Assembly (NCBI GenBank): GCA_039105265.1
Contig: JAPFFF010000009.1
Location: 124,001 to 188,000 of the forward strand
Length of the DNA: 64,000 bases
Direction of reading: 5' to 3'
Origin: Tritrichomonas musculus
Lineage: Eukaryota > Parabasalia > Tritrichomonadida > Tritrichomonadidae
Position numbers and translations under genes: made by a program. The notes below the pieces were generated by a model that was not told the origin of the DNA, made no database searches, and saw nothing but the letters and a program-made list of their open reading frames with translations. Of the stretch, positions 9,488 through 18,388 are shown piece after piece. Within the stretch, counting starts at the first letter, position 1. Each line of letters opens with the position of its first letter.

Positions 9488-12400
9488 ATGAGACTCTCCG
9501 AAGCTACTCCCGAAAAATTACAAGAACTATTTGAATTGATAATAAACGAGAAACTACAACACGACTTTTCATATTATTGGAACTCACAAGAAGAATTCTA
9601 TTATGACATCCGAGAATGTGCCAGACAAGAAGGGTATGATGGAGATTTAGACAACTATGAGGCTATGTACTGGTATTTTAAAGGCAAGAACAATACCCCT
9701 GCGCAACAACAAGAACAACCCAAACAAGAACCTCCCAAACAAGAAGAAAAACCTCTCAAGACGGAGAACAACTCACAACAAGAAATCGTGAATCAAATAA
9801 TGGAAAAATTAGAATACTCTCCTAAAAAATGGCAAATCGACTTTGAGAGATTAGATAAGGACGGCAGACTCTTATTGCTTCCCAAATTGAAGGAATTCTT
9901 TGAAGAATATATAGATTCTTTACCCATTATCTCCAAATACAAACTCGCTTTCAAAATCAAAAGTCAATGGCATTCTTATCAATTAACTCCTGAAATATAC
10001 AACAAATTAATGGAAAATCTGACAGAAAAACACTTCATCTTCGATATAGAGAATGTTGTACCAGAATATTTTTATGAGAATGGAGCCGAAAAAATACCCG
10101 AATGGAGCCTCTTTGAAGCAGTTCGCTTTAGTGAATTTCAGAATATTAAGGCAAAAAATGACGTTGGAGGAAGTTTCTTTCAATATTTAGTACGTGAAAA
10201 CTGCCCATCAAATGTCTCAAAATATCTCAAGAAATTACAGATTTTCACTTCTCTCGTGGACAAAAAAGGCAAACAAAGAAAGGAATTGGACGATTGCTGC
10301 TTCATTTACACCCTTCAACAAACAGGATGCTACGATGATGATACACTAAACAAAATGCGCCTAAGGATTAATTCAAGATATCTCTCCCAAAAAGAATTGA
10401 ATAATTTATGTACAGAGTTCAAAATTCATGTCAAATTATCTTTCATTGATGAAGATTCAAAATGCAAAAAACAAACAGTTAGGTCCCAAAAAGATGGTTC
10501 AAAAAAGAGTTATTTAGGTATAGAAAATGCTGACCCAACAAGAACTTATACAATGAATGTCTTCAATAAGCACTATTTTCTTGAGGAAATTACTCCTTTC
10601 AGCACGTATTATATCAACCACCTCCTTGACTGTTCAGAAGACAAATACAATAAAGAATACAAACAAGACCACTGGATTAATGCAAGATATTTCATGACAT
10701 CATCAAATTTGGTCCGAACTCTCATGAAAACAACTTCTTCGTCCCAATCACATTTGGTCAATATAAGGTCCTCAACACAGTTTTCTACAAAGAAGTAATC
10801 GACGATATTGACCTTATCGACCTCGAATATAACGAAGAACAATGCACGAAACTAATCAAAGAGGACAAAAAGAAACTACTCCAAACTGACAACAAAACAT
10901 ATTGGTATGCCGATTTTGAAGCAGATACATCAACAGAAATCCACAAACCTTTCCTCTGCGTCTTACAGAATAGAACAGGCCGAATCAATAAAACTTTCCG
11001 AGGAGAAGACTGCAATAAACAATTACTAGATTATTTACCCGATGATGCAGTCGTTTATTTCCACAATTTAGCGTATGATATCAGAATGATGGCCTCTTTC
11101 GGACTCGCCAAATCCATCATCAAAGGCACAAAAACAATGAAGGCTGATATAAAATATAATAACAAAACCATCCATCTCAAAGACTCTTTACCAATTCTTT
11201 CCTGTAAATTATCTCAATTACCCTCTATGTTTGACATTCCTGACATACAAAAAGAGATATTTCCATACAAATATTATACTCTTGATCGCCTCCAAACTAA
11301 CTGTGGCATAATAAACGAAGCTGGAGAAAATGAAGACAAAATATGGACCGATGAAGACTACAATTTATTCAACTCCAATATCGATAAAATATCTGGCTGC
11401 CGAATAGACGAAAACCATTTTGACATGTGGAAATATGCAGAATTTTACTGCCAGCAAGATGTTAATATCCTCAGAATCGGATTCAATAAACTGCGTGAAG
11501 GATTCATCAAAGACTTCAAAGTCGACCCATTTAATTTTATCAGCATATCGTCTCTCGCAAACGAAGTCTTCAATCAAAGAGTCTATTATCCCAACCAAAA
11601 TCTCTATAAATTAGGCGGTCATGTGAGATATTTTTGCTCAAAGGCGATATATGGAGGTAGATGTATGACGGCATATAACAAGAAATGGCATGTCAAGAAG
11701 AATCTCTGCGATTTTGATGCAGTATCATTATATCCTTCCGCAATGAGTAGATTATACACAGTTGAAGGAAAGCCCAAAGTCATTGAACAAGACCAACTCA
11801 ACTATTCTTTCCTCTCCCAACAATCCGCATATATTGTCGAAATCGAAATAACAAAAATAAAAAAGCATTATGCATTTCCGTTAATCGTTCAAAAAATTGA
11901 CGGCCTAAACAGGAATAACGACTATTTGTCCGAAAATCAAACCATTAAAATAGTTGTTGATAATATTACTTTGGAAGATTTTATTGAGTTTCAGCAAATA
12001 GAATTCAATATTCTGAGAGGATATTACTGGGATGGAAAGAAAGATTATCGTATTCAAGAATGTATCAAAAAGATATTCAATAAACGACTCGAATATAAGA
12101 AACAGAAGAATCCTTTGCAAAATCTCTACAAACTCATCATGAATTCCTGCTACGGCAAAACAATAGAGAGGCCAGTAGATAAAGACTACAAATATCTTCA
12201 CGAAGGAGATGAACTCGACAAATATTGGGCAAAAAACTATAACAAAATTGTCGAAGATATTCAGTTAAACAACTCTGACATCCATGCAATAAAGACCCTC
12301 AAACAAATAGATAATCACTTCAATTTCTCCCTATTAGGCATTCAAGTTCTGTCCATGTCCAAGAGAATAATGAACGAAGTTATGTGTCTTGCTTTCGATA

Positions 12401-12906
12401 TAGGCTGCCATATTTATTACCAAGATACTGATAGTATGCATATAGAATCTGCGGATTTACCGAAACTCGAAAAGGCCTTCCGCGAGAAATATAACCGCGA
12501 ACTTATCGGGAAAAATTTAGGACAATTCCATTCAGATTTCCCAGAAATAAACGGCCACAATGAGATGCCTGAATCTATTGAATCATTCTTCTTGATGAAG
12601 AAAATGTATGTAGATAAACTGCAAGATTCTACTGGAGATATTGACTATATGATACGAGGCAAGGGACTAACTCAGAATTCTATCAAATATAAATTCAATG
12701 AAGAGTTTCAAGGAGATGTTATGAAGCTTTATGAAACACTATATAACGGAAATTCCATCACATTCGACTTAACAAAAGGACAACCTTGCTTCGAAATGAA
12801 TAAAAATATGACTGTATCGACAAGAAAAAAATTCGAGAGATGTATCAAAACAGACTATACTGAAGGAGATATTACACAATATTTTAATAGTCCTTTTCAG
12901 TCCTAA
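9488..12906 (+). pseudogene. polB: polB, protein-primed-type DNA polymerase (M2)
   Basis: Full-length-sized polB locus, broken about once. The N-terminal ~300 residues form an element-specific domain with an acidic, Gln/Pro-rich linker, and a domain with AspAspCysCysPheIleTyr is shared with M1 and M3. Exonuclease motifs are AspPheGluAla (I), PheHisAsnLeuAlaTyrAsp (II) and TyrCysGlnGlnAsp (III). Polymerase motifs are AspPheAspAlaValSerLeuTyrPro (A), LysLeuIleMetAsnSerCysTyrGly (B) and TyrTyrGlnAspThrAspSer (C). In Mavericks this enzyme copies the element from its ends. It is the first gene inside the left repeat and converges on the integrase, with 15 bp between stops. Confidence 0.9.
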
Positions 12907-12921
12907 AGAGCCATAAATTAC

Positions 12922-13542
12922 TCAATAGTCAATCTTCCACCTAGGCATCATTTGTCTCATATTTTTTTGTCCTTCAATTTCATACAAACCATTCTTGAAC
13001 CCAATAACTCTATACTTTCCTGGCTGTACATTGGACCTTCTCTTCATCATTCCATCCTTTTCGTTATATAATTTTACCGACATCCCTTTTGGCAAATAGA
13101 ATCCTTTACTCGTCATTATGTCATAATTCTCCTTACAGATATTCATCACAATCAACGATTCCAGTTCTTTATCTTCATGAACCATCTTTGGAGACACACT
13201 TTTCCTGGCATATTTTGAGAGTGTTTTATGAGGTGCGTTATTATATTGCCTCACCAATTCTTCCATTATCGATGGAGTAATTATCCCAATTCCCATATTG
13301 TAAGCTATATCTCTCAGTGTTCTGATGACTCTATCTATCAGTCCCAAAGAACTGTGCATCGGGTCTGTTTTTACCTGTTTTTGCTCCTTTTTCATGAAGT
13401 CTGGATAGTTTCCCATTCTCATTCTTGGTGCAGTTTGCCATTCTATTCTATGAGCTCTATAGTATTCTTGTGCCTTTCTTGAGTTAAAAGAACCTTCTCC
13501 ATCAAACGTCAAGCTCTTTATTACAACACCTGATTGCAGTAA
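12922..13542 (-). pseudogene. Integrase, C-terminal part (M2), split by mini-Maverick
   Basis: Leftward gene part holding the second half of the integrase core (PheAspGlyGluGlySerPheAsnSer, then the helix LeuGlyLeuIleAspArgValIleArg) and the C-terminal domain. It closely matches M1 5796-7595. The rest of the gene lies at 16323-17542; between them is the 2.8-kb mini-element, flanked by the duplication AGTAA (13538-13542 and 16323-16327). The insertion means M2 cannot supply its own integrase in its present state. Confidence 0.88.
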
Positions 13543-13841
13543 AGTTAGATATGGTAGTGGGTGTTTCACACCACACTACACACATGAAACTTACACTTTT
13601 TGTCGTTTTTCGTTATGAAAATTAATTTTGGTCTCGCCAAAAGAAATGTCATGATTTACATCTCGTGGCGCGTATTTTTAATGTATAACCTCGATGTCAG
13701 AGCTGTTGGTGATGATTTCATGTGTTGCTATCATAAATTGTCATTCATCACATCAACCACAAATGAAATATAATTTATTGATATCATAAATGAAACGATT
13801 AACTGACCCAATCGATTACACACCAATACCAAAGGAATACG
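13543..13841 (+). repeat. Mini-Maverick left inverted repeat, 299 bp
   Basis: Starts AGTTAGATATGG after the duplication AGTAA. A short hairpin GGTGT-TTC-ACACC lies at 13560-13572. The repeat runs into the first 17 codons of the penton-like gene at 13790, so it carries that gene's promoter and start. Confidence 0.93.
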
Positions 13842-14806
13842 TGTTCTTCAGGGAAGATGGAAAGCAAGACAATGACAGACCAAATAGATTTTATTTTAAT
13901 TTGCCAGCTGATTGGTGTACTGCAGACAAAGGAGAGACAATTATTGGTTTTCGTACAATATGGATGTTAGCGAGACGTCGTAAATTGGAATTCAATATCA
14001 AAGTCAAAAAATATTTCAGAAATAACACATCGAAAGTGAGTCAAGTTGAATGTAATATTGTTTCATGGTTATCAACAGACAAGGATTTGAGAGAAATATG
14101 GAAAGATATGAATGAACAATTGAATATCGCTTTTAGTCATTACAATAATTATCAATGGAAAAAAGGATATCCAAAGTTTTTCATCAATGATGAAGAGATA
14201 CCCGAGATGTATATCAAAAATCAAAAACGAATTAGAGACGTTCAAATGGACGGATACTATGACTACAACAAAAAGATGTTTATCGAAACTATTTATTCAG
14301 CAGGGAATGAACTAAAGGAAGATGAAGTAGATGAAGATGATAAAAATAAATTATGTAATGTTGAAATAGCTATTAAATTTAAATATAGACATTATGACAA
14401 AAATAACAAAGAACAGTATAACGAACCACATGTGAAATGCGATTTTGCGGATATCATGAATGTTGGCTTTGAGCCATTTCAAAATGACCCGAACAATTAT
14501 ATGAACATCACTGATGACAAGGTTGAAGGAAAATGGATGAAAGAAATTAAATTTGAGAAAGTATGGGATAGACACAGTTGCAAAGTGTATTCATCAATAG
14601 CTGAAGAGACAAGCAAGGGATATGTTGGAAATAGTTATCAAAACTTTTCGCCAATCAAATATTTCAAATTGAATTCTACTGACCAAACATTTTGGATTGA
14701 ATTTTACAGTGGTCGTAATTATAAAATGCCTGTGAAATTACCAGTTAGTGAAAGTTTTATGATTGAAATGCAGATGATGAATCATCAGAAGTTGTTATAT
14801 ATATAA
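13790..14806 (+). CDS. Penton-like minor capsid protein, 338 residues (mini-Maverick)
   Basis: Ortholog of M3 33421-34784 and M4 59868-60839. Shared features are the N-terminal IleProLysGluTyrxPhePhexGluAspGlyLysGln, then AsnArgPheTyrPheAsnLeuPro, then ArgArgArgLysLeuGluPhe near residue 68. In the C-terminal half come TrpAspArgHisSerCysLysValTyrSerSerIleAla, LysTyrPheLysLeuAsnSerThrAspGln and a last hydrophobic strand ending LeuLeuTyrIle. The C-terminal pattern fits a jelly-roll vertex protein; the assignment is by pattern and by position next to integrase and ATPase in M3/M4. The gene is open from end to end, and its first 52 bases belong to the inverted repeat. Confidence 0.68.
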   Translation: MKRLTDPIDYTPIPKEYVFFREDGKQDNDRPNRFYFNLPADWCTADKGETIIGFRTIWMLARRRKLEFNIKVKKYFRNNTSKVSQVECNIVSWLSTDKDLREIWKDMNEQLNIAFSHYNNYQWKKGYPKFFINDEEIPEMYIKNQKRIRDVQMDGYYDYNKKMFIETIYSAGNELKEDEVDEDDKNKLCNVEIAIKFKYRHYDKNNKEQYNEPHVKCDFADIMNVGFEPFQNDPNNYMNITDDKVEGKWMKEIKFEKVWDRHSCKVYSSIAEETSKGYVGNSYQNFSPIKYFKLNSTDQTFWIEFYSGRNYKMPVKLPVSESFMIEMQMMNHQKLLYI

Positions 14807-14807
14807 A

Positions 14808-15170
14808 ATGACTTTCAAATCAATTGAAGATTTATATAATCGTTTTCCGTGGCGAACACCATCAAAATTTGTACCACTAGCGAAAAGATATGGATTTAAT
14901 GAAAAGGAAGCAAGAGAATATTTGAAAAATAATATCATTCATGATGTAGTACCAGACAAACCAAAATATATGAACATCTATTCAAAACATCCTGGAGGAT
15001 ATCAAATGGACACGTTCATTAACAACAGACGAAAGAATGAATTAAATTATTTGATGTTCATTAATATAAACACACGCAAAGCTTACAGTTATCCATTGGT
15101 TGGGAAAGGAGCAAAAACAATAATAGAAGCATTTAATAAATTCATTGATGATGTCAAAAATGAATCGTAA
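14808..15170 (+). pseudogene. Integrase fragment, family II type (mini-Maverick)
   Basis: N-terminal portion of the family II integrase, matching M3 34796-35881: PheProTrpArgThrProSerLysPheValProLeuAla near the start, and GlyGlyTyrGlnMetAspThrPheIleAsnAsn near residue 66 with the first catalytic acidic residue. The remainder of the gene is absent from this element, and the neighbouring material derives from a distant part of a family II element. It follows the penton-like gene by one base, the same gene pair as in M3 and M4. Confidence 0.85.
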
Positions 15171-15549
15171 TAACACTACACTACCAATTGAAATCAAAAA
15201 TAACACTCCATACATAATTCATGATTTACCAGTTTTAAATTATGCGAATAAACTATATCTTGTATCACTACAGGGTCAGCCAGTATATAGTTCAATTGGT
15301 GAAAAGGAATACACACCATCAGTTATTGCAAACATTGATTCAATGATTTTAAATCAAGCTCCACTTATTGTTAACTATGACCAGACAAAGCCAATAAAAA
15401 TAAAAACTAATAGCGATTCATTAAAATATCTTGAAATGCGTCTCGTTGATTTTATGTATCAGCCAATTAAACTAATGAGCCCACTATTCATCACAATCAA
15501 AATCAAACCATCAACTGATGCAAACGTTGGAGATATCATAAGTAAATAA
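15171..15549 (+). pseudogene. Fragment of the second penton-like protein (mini-Maverick)
   Basis: Matches the C-terminal half of the M3 protein at 47674-48408: AsnLysLeuTyrLeuValSerLeuGlnGly, GluTyrThrProSer, LysTyrLeuGluMetArgLeuValAspPhe and a closing ThrIleLysIleLysPro strand. The N-terminal half is not present. In M3 the gene lies far from the integrase, so its place here next to an integrase fragment marks a large internal deletion. Confidence 0.75.
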
Positions 15550-15551
15550 AT

Positions 15552-15791
15552 TTATTTATGTTCTTCAATTTGTTTCTTCATTTCAATCAATTCATTTTTT
15601 TTACGTTGACGATATTCTTTCTGTTGTCTTTTCCTTGCTTCCTTTCTCTCTTCATCATTAGCGTATTTGCTTTTTCTTCCTCGCTTAACTTCTATTTTTT
15701 GTAGATTCTCTGATGATTTCGATTTTGATAATGATTTAATGATTGGTGTTTGATTGAATTGATTTAAATCTAATTTATTATTTTCAGTCAT
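15552..15791 (-). CDS. Small AT-hook/bZIP-like protein (mini-Maverick)
   Basis: Ortholog of M3 41726-42010. The start at 15791 is preferred because it follows an AAA-ATG context and matches the M3 start (MetThr...AspLeuAsnGlnPhe). Parts: a conserved LeuSerLysSerLysSerSerGluAsnLeu segment, an AT-hook-like LysArgGlyArgLysSerLysTyr, a basic stretch ArgLysArgGlnGlnLysGluTyrArgGlnArgLysLys, and a short leucine-containing helix. The order of basic region then zipper resembles bZIP factors, so it could be an element transcription regulator; this is inference. Confidence 0.6.
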   Translation of the reverse strand: MTENNKLDLNQFNQTPIIKSLSKSKSSENLQKIEVKRGRKSKYANDEERKEARKRQQKEYRQRKKNELIEMKKQIEEHK

Positions 15792-15811
15792 TTTAGACAT
15801 CAATAAAAAAA

Positions 15812-16075
15812 TCATTTATTATTTTTGATTGGGTTATAAATCAATCTATATGTTCGACCATTACAACATTCATCTATTATATACTCATCAATATTAAACG
15901 TTTCATCAATGAACATTTTTATTTTTGTCTCTTCTTTCAATTTCTTCATTTGTTGACTCAATGTCTTATCATCTCGTTTCAACAGAACACTCAATGGTTG
16001 AAAATAAATTAATTCGATTCGCTCGTATTCCTTTGGTATTGGTGTGTAATCGATTGGGTCAGTTAATCGTTTCAT
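15812..16075 (-). CDS. Hybrid 87-residue frame starting in the right repeat (mini-Maverick)
   Basis: The first 17 residues are the same as those of the penton-like protein at 13790, because the inverted repeat carries its start codon to both ends. The rest is Lys/Glu-rich with three Cys near the C-terminus and matches nothing else that I see here. It may be a by-product of repeat formation and not a true gene, although it would share the penton promoter. Confidence 0.35.
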   Translation of the reverse strand: MKRLTDPIDYTPIPKEYERIELIYFQPLSVLLKRDDKTLSQQMKKLKEETKIKMFIDETFNIDEYIIDECCNGRTYRLIYNPIKNNK

Positions 16076-16322
16076 TTATGATATCAATAAATTATATTTC
16101 ATTTGTGGTTGATGTGATGAATGACAATTTATGATAGCAACACATGAAATCATCACCAACAGCTCTGACATCGAGGTTATACATTAAAAATACGCGCCAC
16201 GAGATGTAAATCATGACATTTCTTTTGGCGAGACCAAAATTAATTTTCATAACGAAAAACGACAAAAAGTGTAAGTTTCATGTGTGTAGTGTGGTGTGAA
16301 ACACCCACTACCATATCTAACT
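16024..16322 (-). repeat. Mini-Maverick right inverted repeat, 299 bp
   Basis: Reverse complement of 13543-13841, with no difference found by eye. It ends ATATCTAACT and is followed by the duplication AGTAA at 16323-16327. Confidence 0.93.
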
Positions 16323-17542
16323 AGTAATCTATCGAGGGTTTTCAAGTATGTATCTGCTGATTTATCGAATTTGGCGAATCTCTGATGCTTTTCTTCTTTC
16401 TCTTCTCCAAACAATATCTGATTTACCAACGCAACGTACAAATATCTTGTATTGACATTTATCATGACCAAATAACATAATTTATCAACAAACATCAAAT
16501 CAATAATATAGGAATTTCTTGATGAAACTTTATGGAGCTGATATAATTTGGCGTTCTTTTTCAGCGGAAAGTATGATGTGTTCTCGGTTATTTTGACCTG
16601 CTTCTCGGGAAACAAATTCTTCAAAGCTCTTATTTTACTCTCTGTTTTGAACCCAATAATATTTTGCTCCTGAGGAATTTCATAAGTTGAATATGTCGTT
16701 GGCTGGAAATAAAATTTATTGACGTATCTATTGTATCTCTCGTCTTCGGATAATCTACTCTCTCCCCAATTACTACTGACTCTATTGAATTCCTCTTTAT
16801 CTAACAGTCTCTCATGATTATAAACAACAAATTCGTTCAATTTATCTGTGAATGTATCTCTAAAAATAGGTCTTTTAGGTCTTTGTCTCTTTTCCCATTC
16901 CTCTACAAGTTCGTCATAAATTTGTCGAATATCATCATCTTGAATCACAATTCTTGTATAAACTCTGGGCGTATCTTCAAAGAGATATATGTGTTTATTC
17001 CCTCCATTTTGCTGAATAAAATCTCTGACAGCACCAAATTGTGGCTTGTTTTTGTTGGTCAATTTTTGTCTGAACAATTCTTCTTTGGCTCTTTCGCAAG
17101 CATCTTTATATCTGGATTCATTGACTCTTTTGATGCCTTCTTTTAGTTGTTCTATCCTTGCAAAAAGCAATCTATCGATTCTGTCTTGGTTGATTCTCAA
17201 GAAATTATTTACGTGTTGAATGTCTGTTCGAGTAAAAACATGGTTATAAGTAAATTTTCTCCCATGATTGAAGCAATAAGAATCATCGTCTGTATAGTCC
17301 AAAAAGTCGTCCAAAGAGTCTATTTTCTGATTTCCTAGCCAGTCCATTATCCTCTCAGCTTTATAATTTACTTTTTGTTGAGGGTCAGAAAGGCATCTAC
17401 AAAATATCCGGATTTTATTGCTGGTATTCAGGACATCCCCGTCATTGCCTCTCAACATATCGTCTATCGGCAAGTTTGTTTCCGATATGATATGATTTAT
17501 TATTTTATCCGAATTATTGTAAAGTAAGTTACTTGTATTCAT
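16323..17542 (-). pseudogene. Integrase, N-terminal part (M2)
   Basis: Begins at 17542 with MetAsnThrSerAsnLeuLeuTyrAsnAsn, like M1. An upstream in-frame Met is ignored because it lies inside the next gene. It holds the charged N-terminal region and the first catalytic strand, IleIleAspLeuMetPheValAsp. The mini-Maverick separates it from 12922-13542. It is divergent from the small basic protein over 18 bp. Confidence 0.88.
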
Positions 17543-17560
17543 TTTTTTATTTGGTAGAAA
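17543..17560. promoter_or_regulatory. 18-bp divergent promoter, integrase / small basic gene (M2)
   Basis: Eighteen bases separate the two start codons. The gap begins with a T-run and ends GGTAGAAA before the rightward ATG. It is the counterpart of 5779-5795 in M1; length and position are conserved although the sequence is not, which supports a real compact promoter. Confidence 0.5.
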
Positions 17561-17800
17561 ATGTCTCAAGAACAGCCCGCTCTCCTCCCTCTCAAAAACT
17601 GGCACGGTAGAAAAACTTTCGCCACTCCTACTCTGAAACAACTGAAATCTCGTCTCCAATATTATCGAAGGATATTGAGCCAAACACCTCCCACGGACCC
17701 CAAAAAAATAGCCAAAAGAGAGAAGATTCAACGAAAATATGACAGAGATATGAAGGTAAGAAATCTGTTAAATAGAGCTGTTAGCAATCTTTACTCCTGA
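17561..17800 (+). CDS. Small basic protein, 79 residues (M2)
   Basis: Ortholog of M1 5533-5778. The two share TrpHisxArgLysThrPheAla near residue 14, a long Lys/Arg-rich helix, AspProLysLysIleAlaLysArg near 48 and a C-terminal ArgAsnLeuLeuAsnArgAla. Conservation with many silent differences argues that it is a real gene. Nucleic-acid binding is plausible from its charge; no family is recognised. It is followed after 21 bp by the LeuAspGluAsp-CysCys gene on the same strand. Confidence 0.6.
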   Translation: MSQEQPALLPLKNWHGRKTFATPTLKQLKSRLQYYRRILSQTPPTDPKKIAKREKIQRKYDRDMKVRNLLNRAVSNLYS

Positions 17801-17821
17801 AAATTTTTTGTTATTCAAATA

Positions 17822-18328
17822 ATGTCTGGAACTCTCCGACAAGCTCGTATACTGTCATCAGAAGCAAAAAGCAAGAACAATACATCAATTTCGCAAGAAC
17901 AGAATACCAATATCCAAATAAATTACCCTAATGTCCCTCAACTTAACGCCTCAAAAACAGTCTCTCGAAGCAATTCGCTGTCTGATTTAAAGAACTACAA
18001 TCAGCTTGACTCCCTCGAGCAAAAAAATAAATTCCTTGAAATGCTCGTTTCTGTCTATGAGGACAATCCACTAAAAGTGAATGCTTATCTCGTTTGTAAT
18101 ACCACATCTCTCATGAATATGATTAAACTCTTGACCGACGCAGATAAAGTCGAATTAGTATTGGACGAAGATATTGCCTGTAATTCCTGTTGTTCCTCCG
18201 ATAAATTGATATATATTTCGAAGATTCTCATAACGAAAAACAACAAGACAGAAGACATGAAATATGCCTACAATGACATTTACTCACAGTTCATCAAGTA
18301 TGGCGTATCGCTTAAACTTGCAGTTTAA
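17822..18328 (+). CDS. Conserved LeuAspGluAsp-CysCys protein, 168 residues (M2)
   Basis: Ortholog of M1 4874-5509 and M3 41169-41696. The N-terminal third (Ser/Asn/Gln-rich) is variable. From about residue 60 the conserved part reads GluGlnLysAsnLysPheLeuGluMetLeu, AsnAlaTyrLeuValCys, a ValLeuAspGluAspIle turn followed by a CysCys pair, and a closing PheIleLysTyrGlyValSerLeuLysLeu. The paired Cys could bind metal. No known domain is recognised. It converges on the spike gene with about 60 bp between, where weak inverted GAGTC/GACTC arms can be seen. Confidence 0.65.
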   Translation: MSGTLRQARILSSEAKSKNNTSISQEQNTNIQINYPNVPQLNASKTVSRSNSLSDLKNYNQLDSLEQKNKFLEMLVSVYEDNPLKVNAYLVCNTTSLMNMIKLLTDADKVELVLDEDIACNSCCSSDKLIYISKILITKNNKTEDMKYAYNDIYSQFIKYGVSLKLAV

Positions 18329-18388
18329 GAGTCTCGATTCGACAGAAGCTCATCGCAGATGCGTAATCGAGTCGCTCAAAATATGTGT

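Larger units (their letters stand above)
13543..16322. mobile_element. Mini-Maverick: 2.8-kb non-autonomous family II derivative inside M2 integrase
   Basis: Bounded by 299-bp inverted repeats (13543-13841, 16024-16322) that appear identical, and by the 5-bp duplication AGTAA. Its contents are a complete penton-like gene, a piece of a family II integrase, a piece of the second penton-like gene, a small bZIP-like gene and a short hybrid frame that starts inside the right repeat. Polymerase, ATPase and major capsid are absent. It is therefore an internal-deletion derivative that must have been moved by proteins from another element. Identical ends make it the youngest insertion visible in the window. 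The repeat sequence differs from those of M3 and M4, so its parent is another subfamily. Confidence 0.93.
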
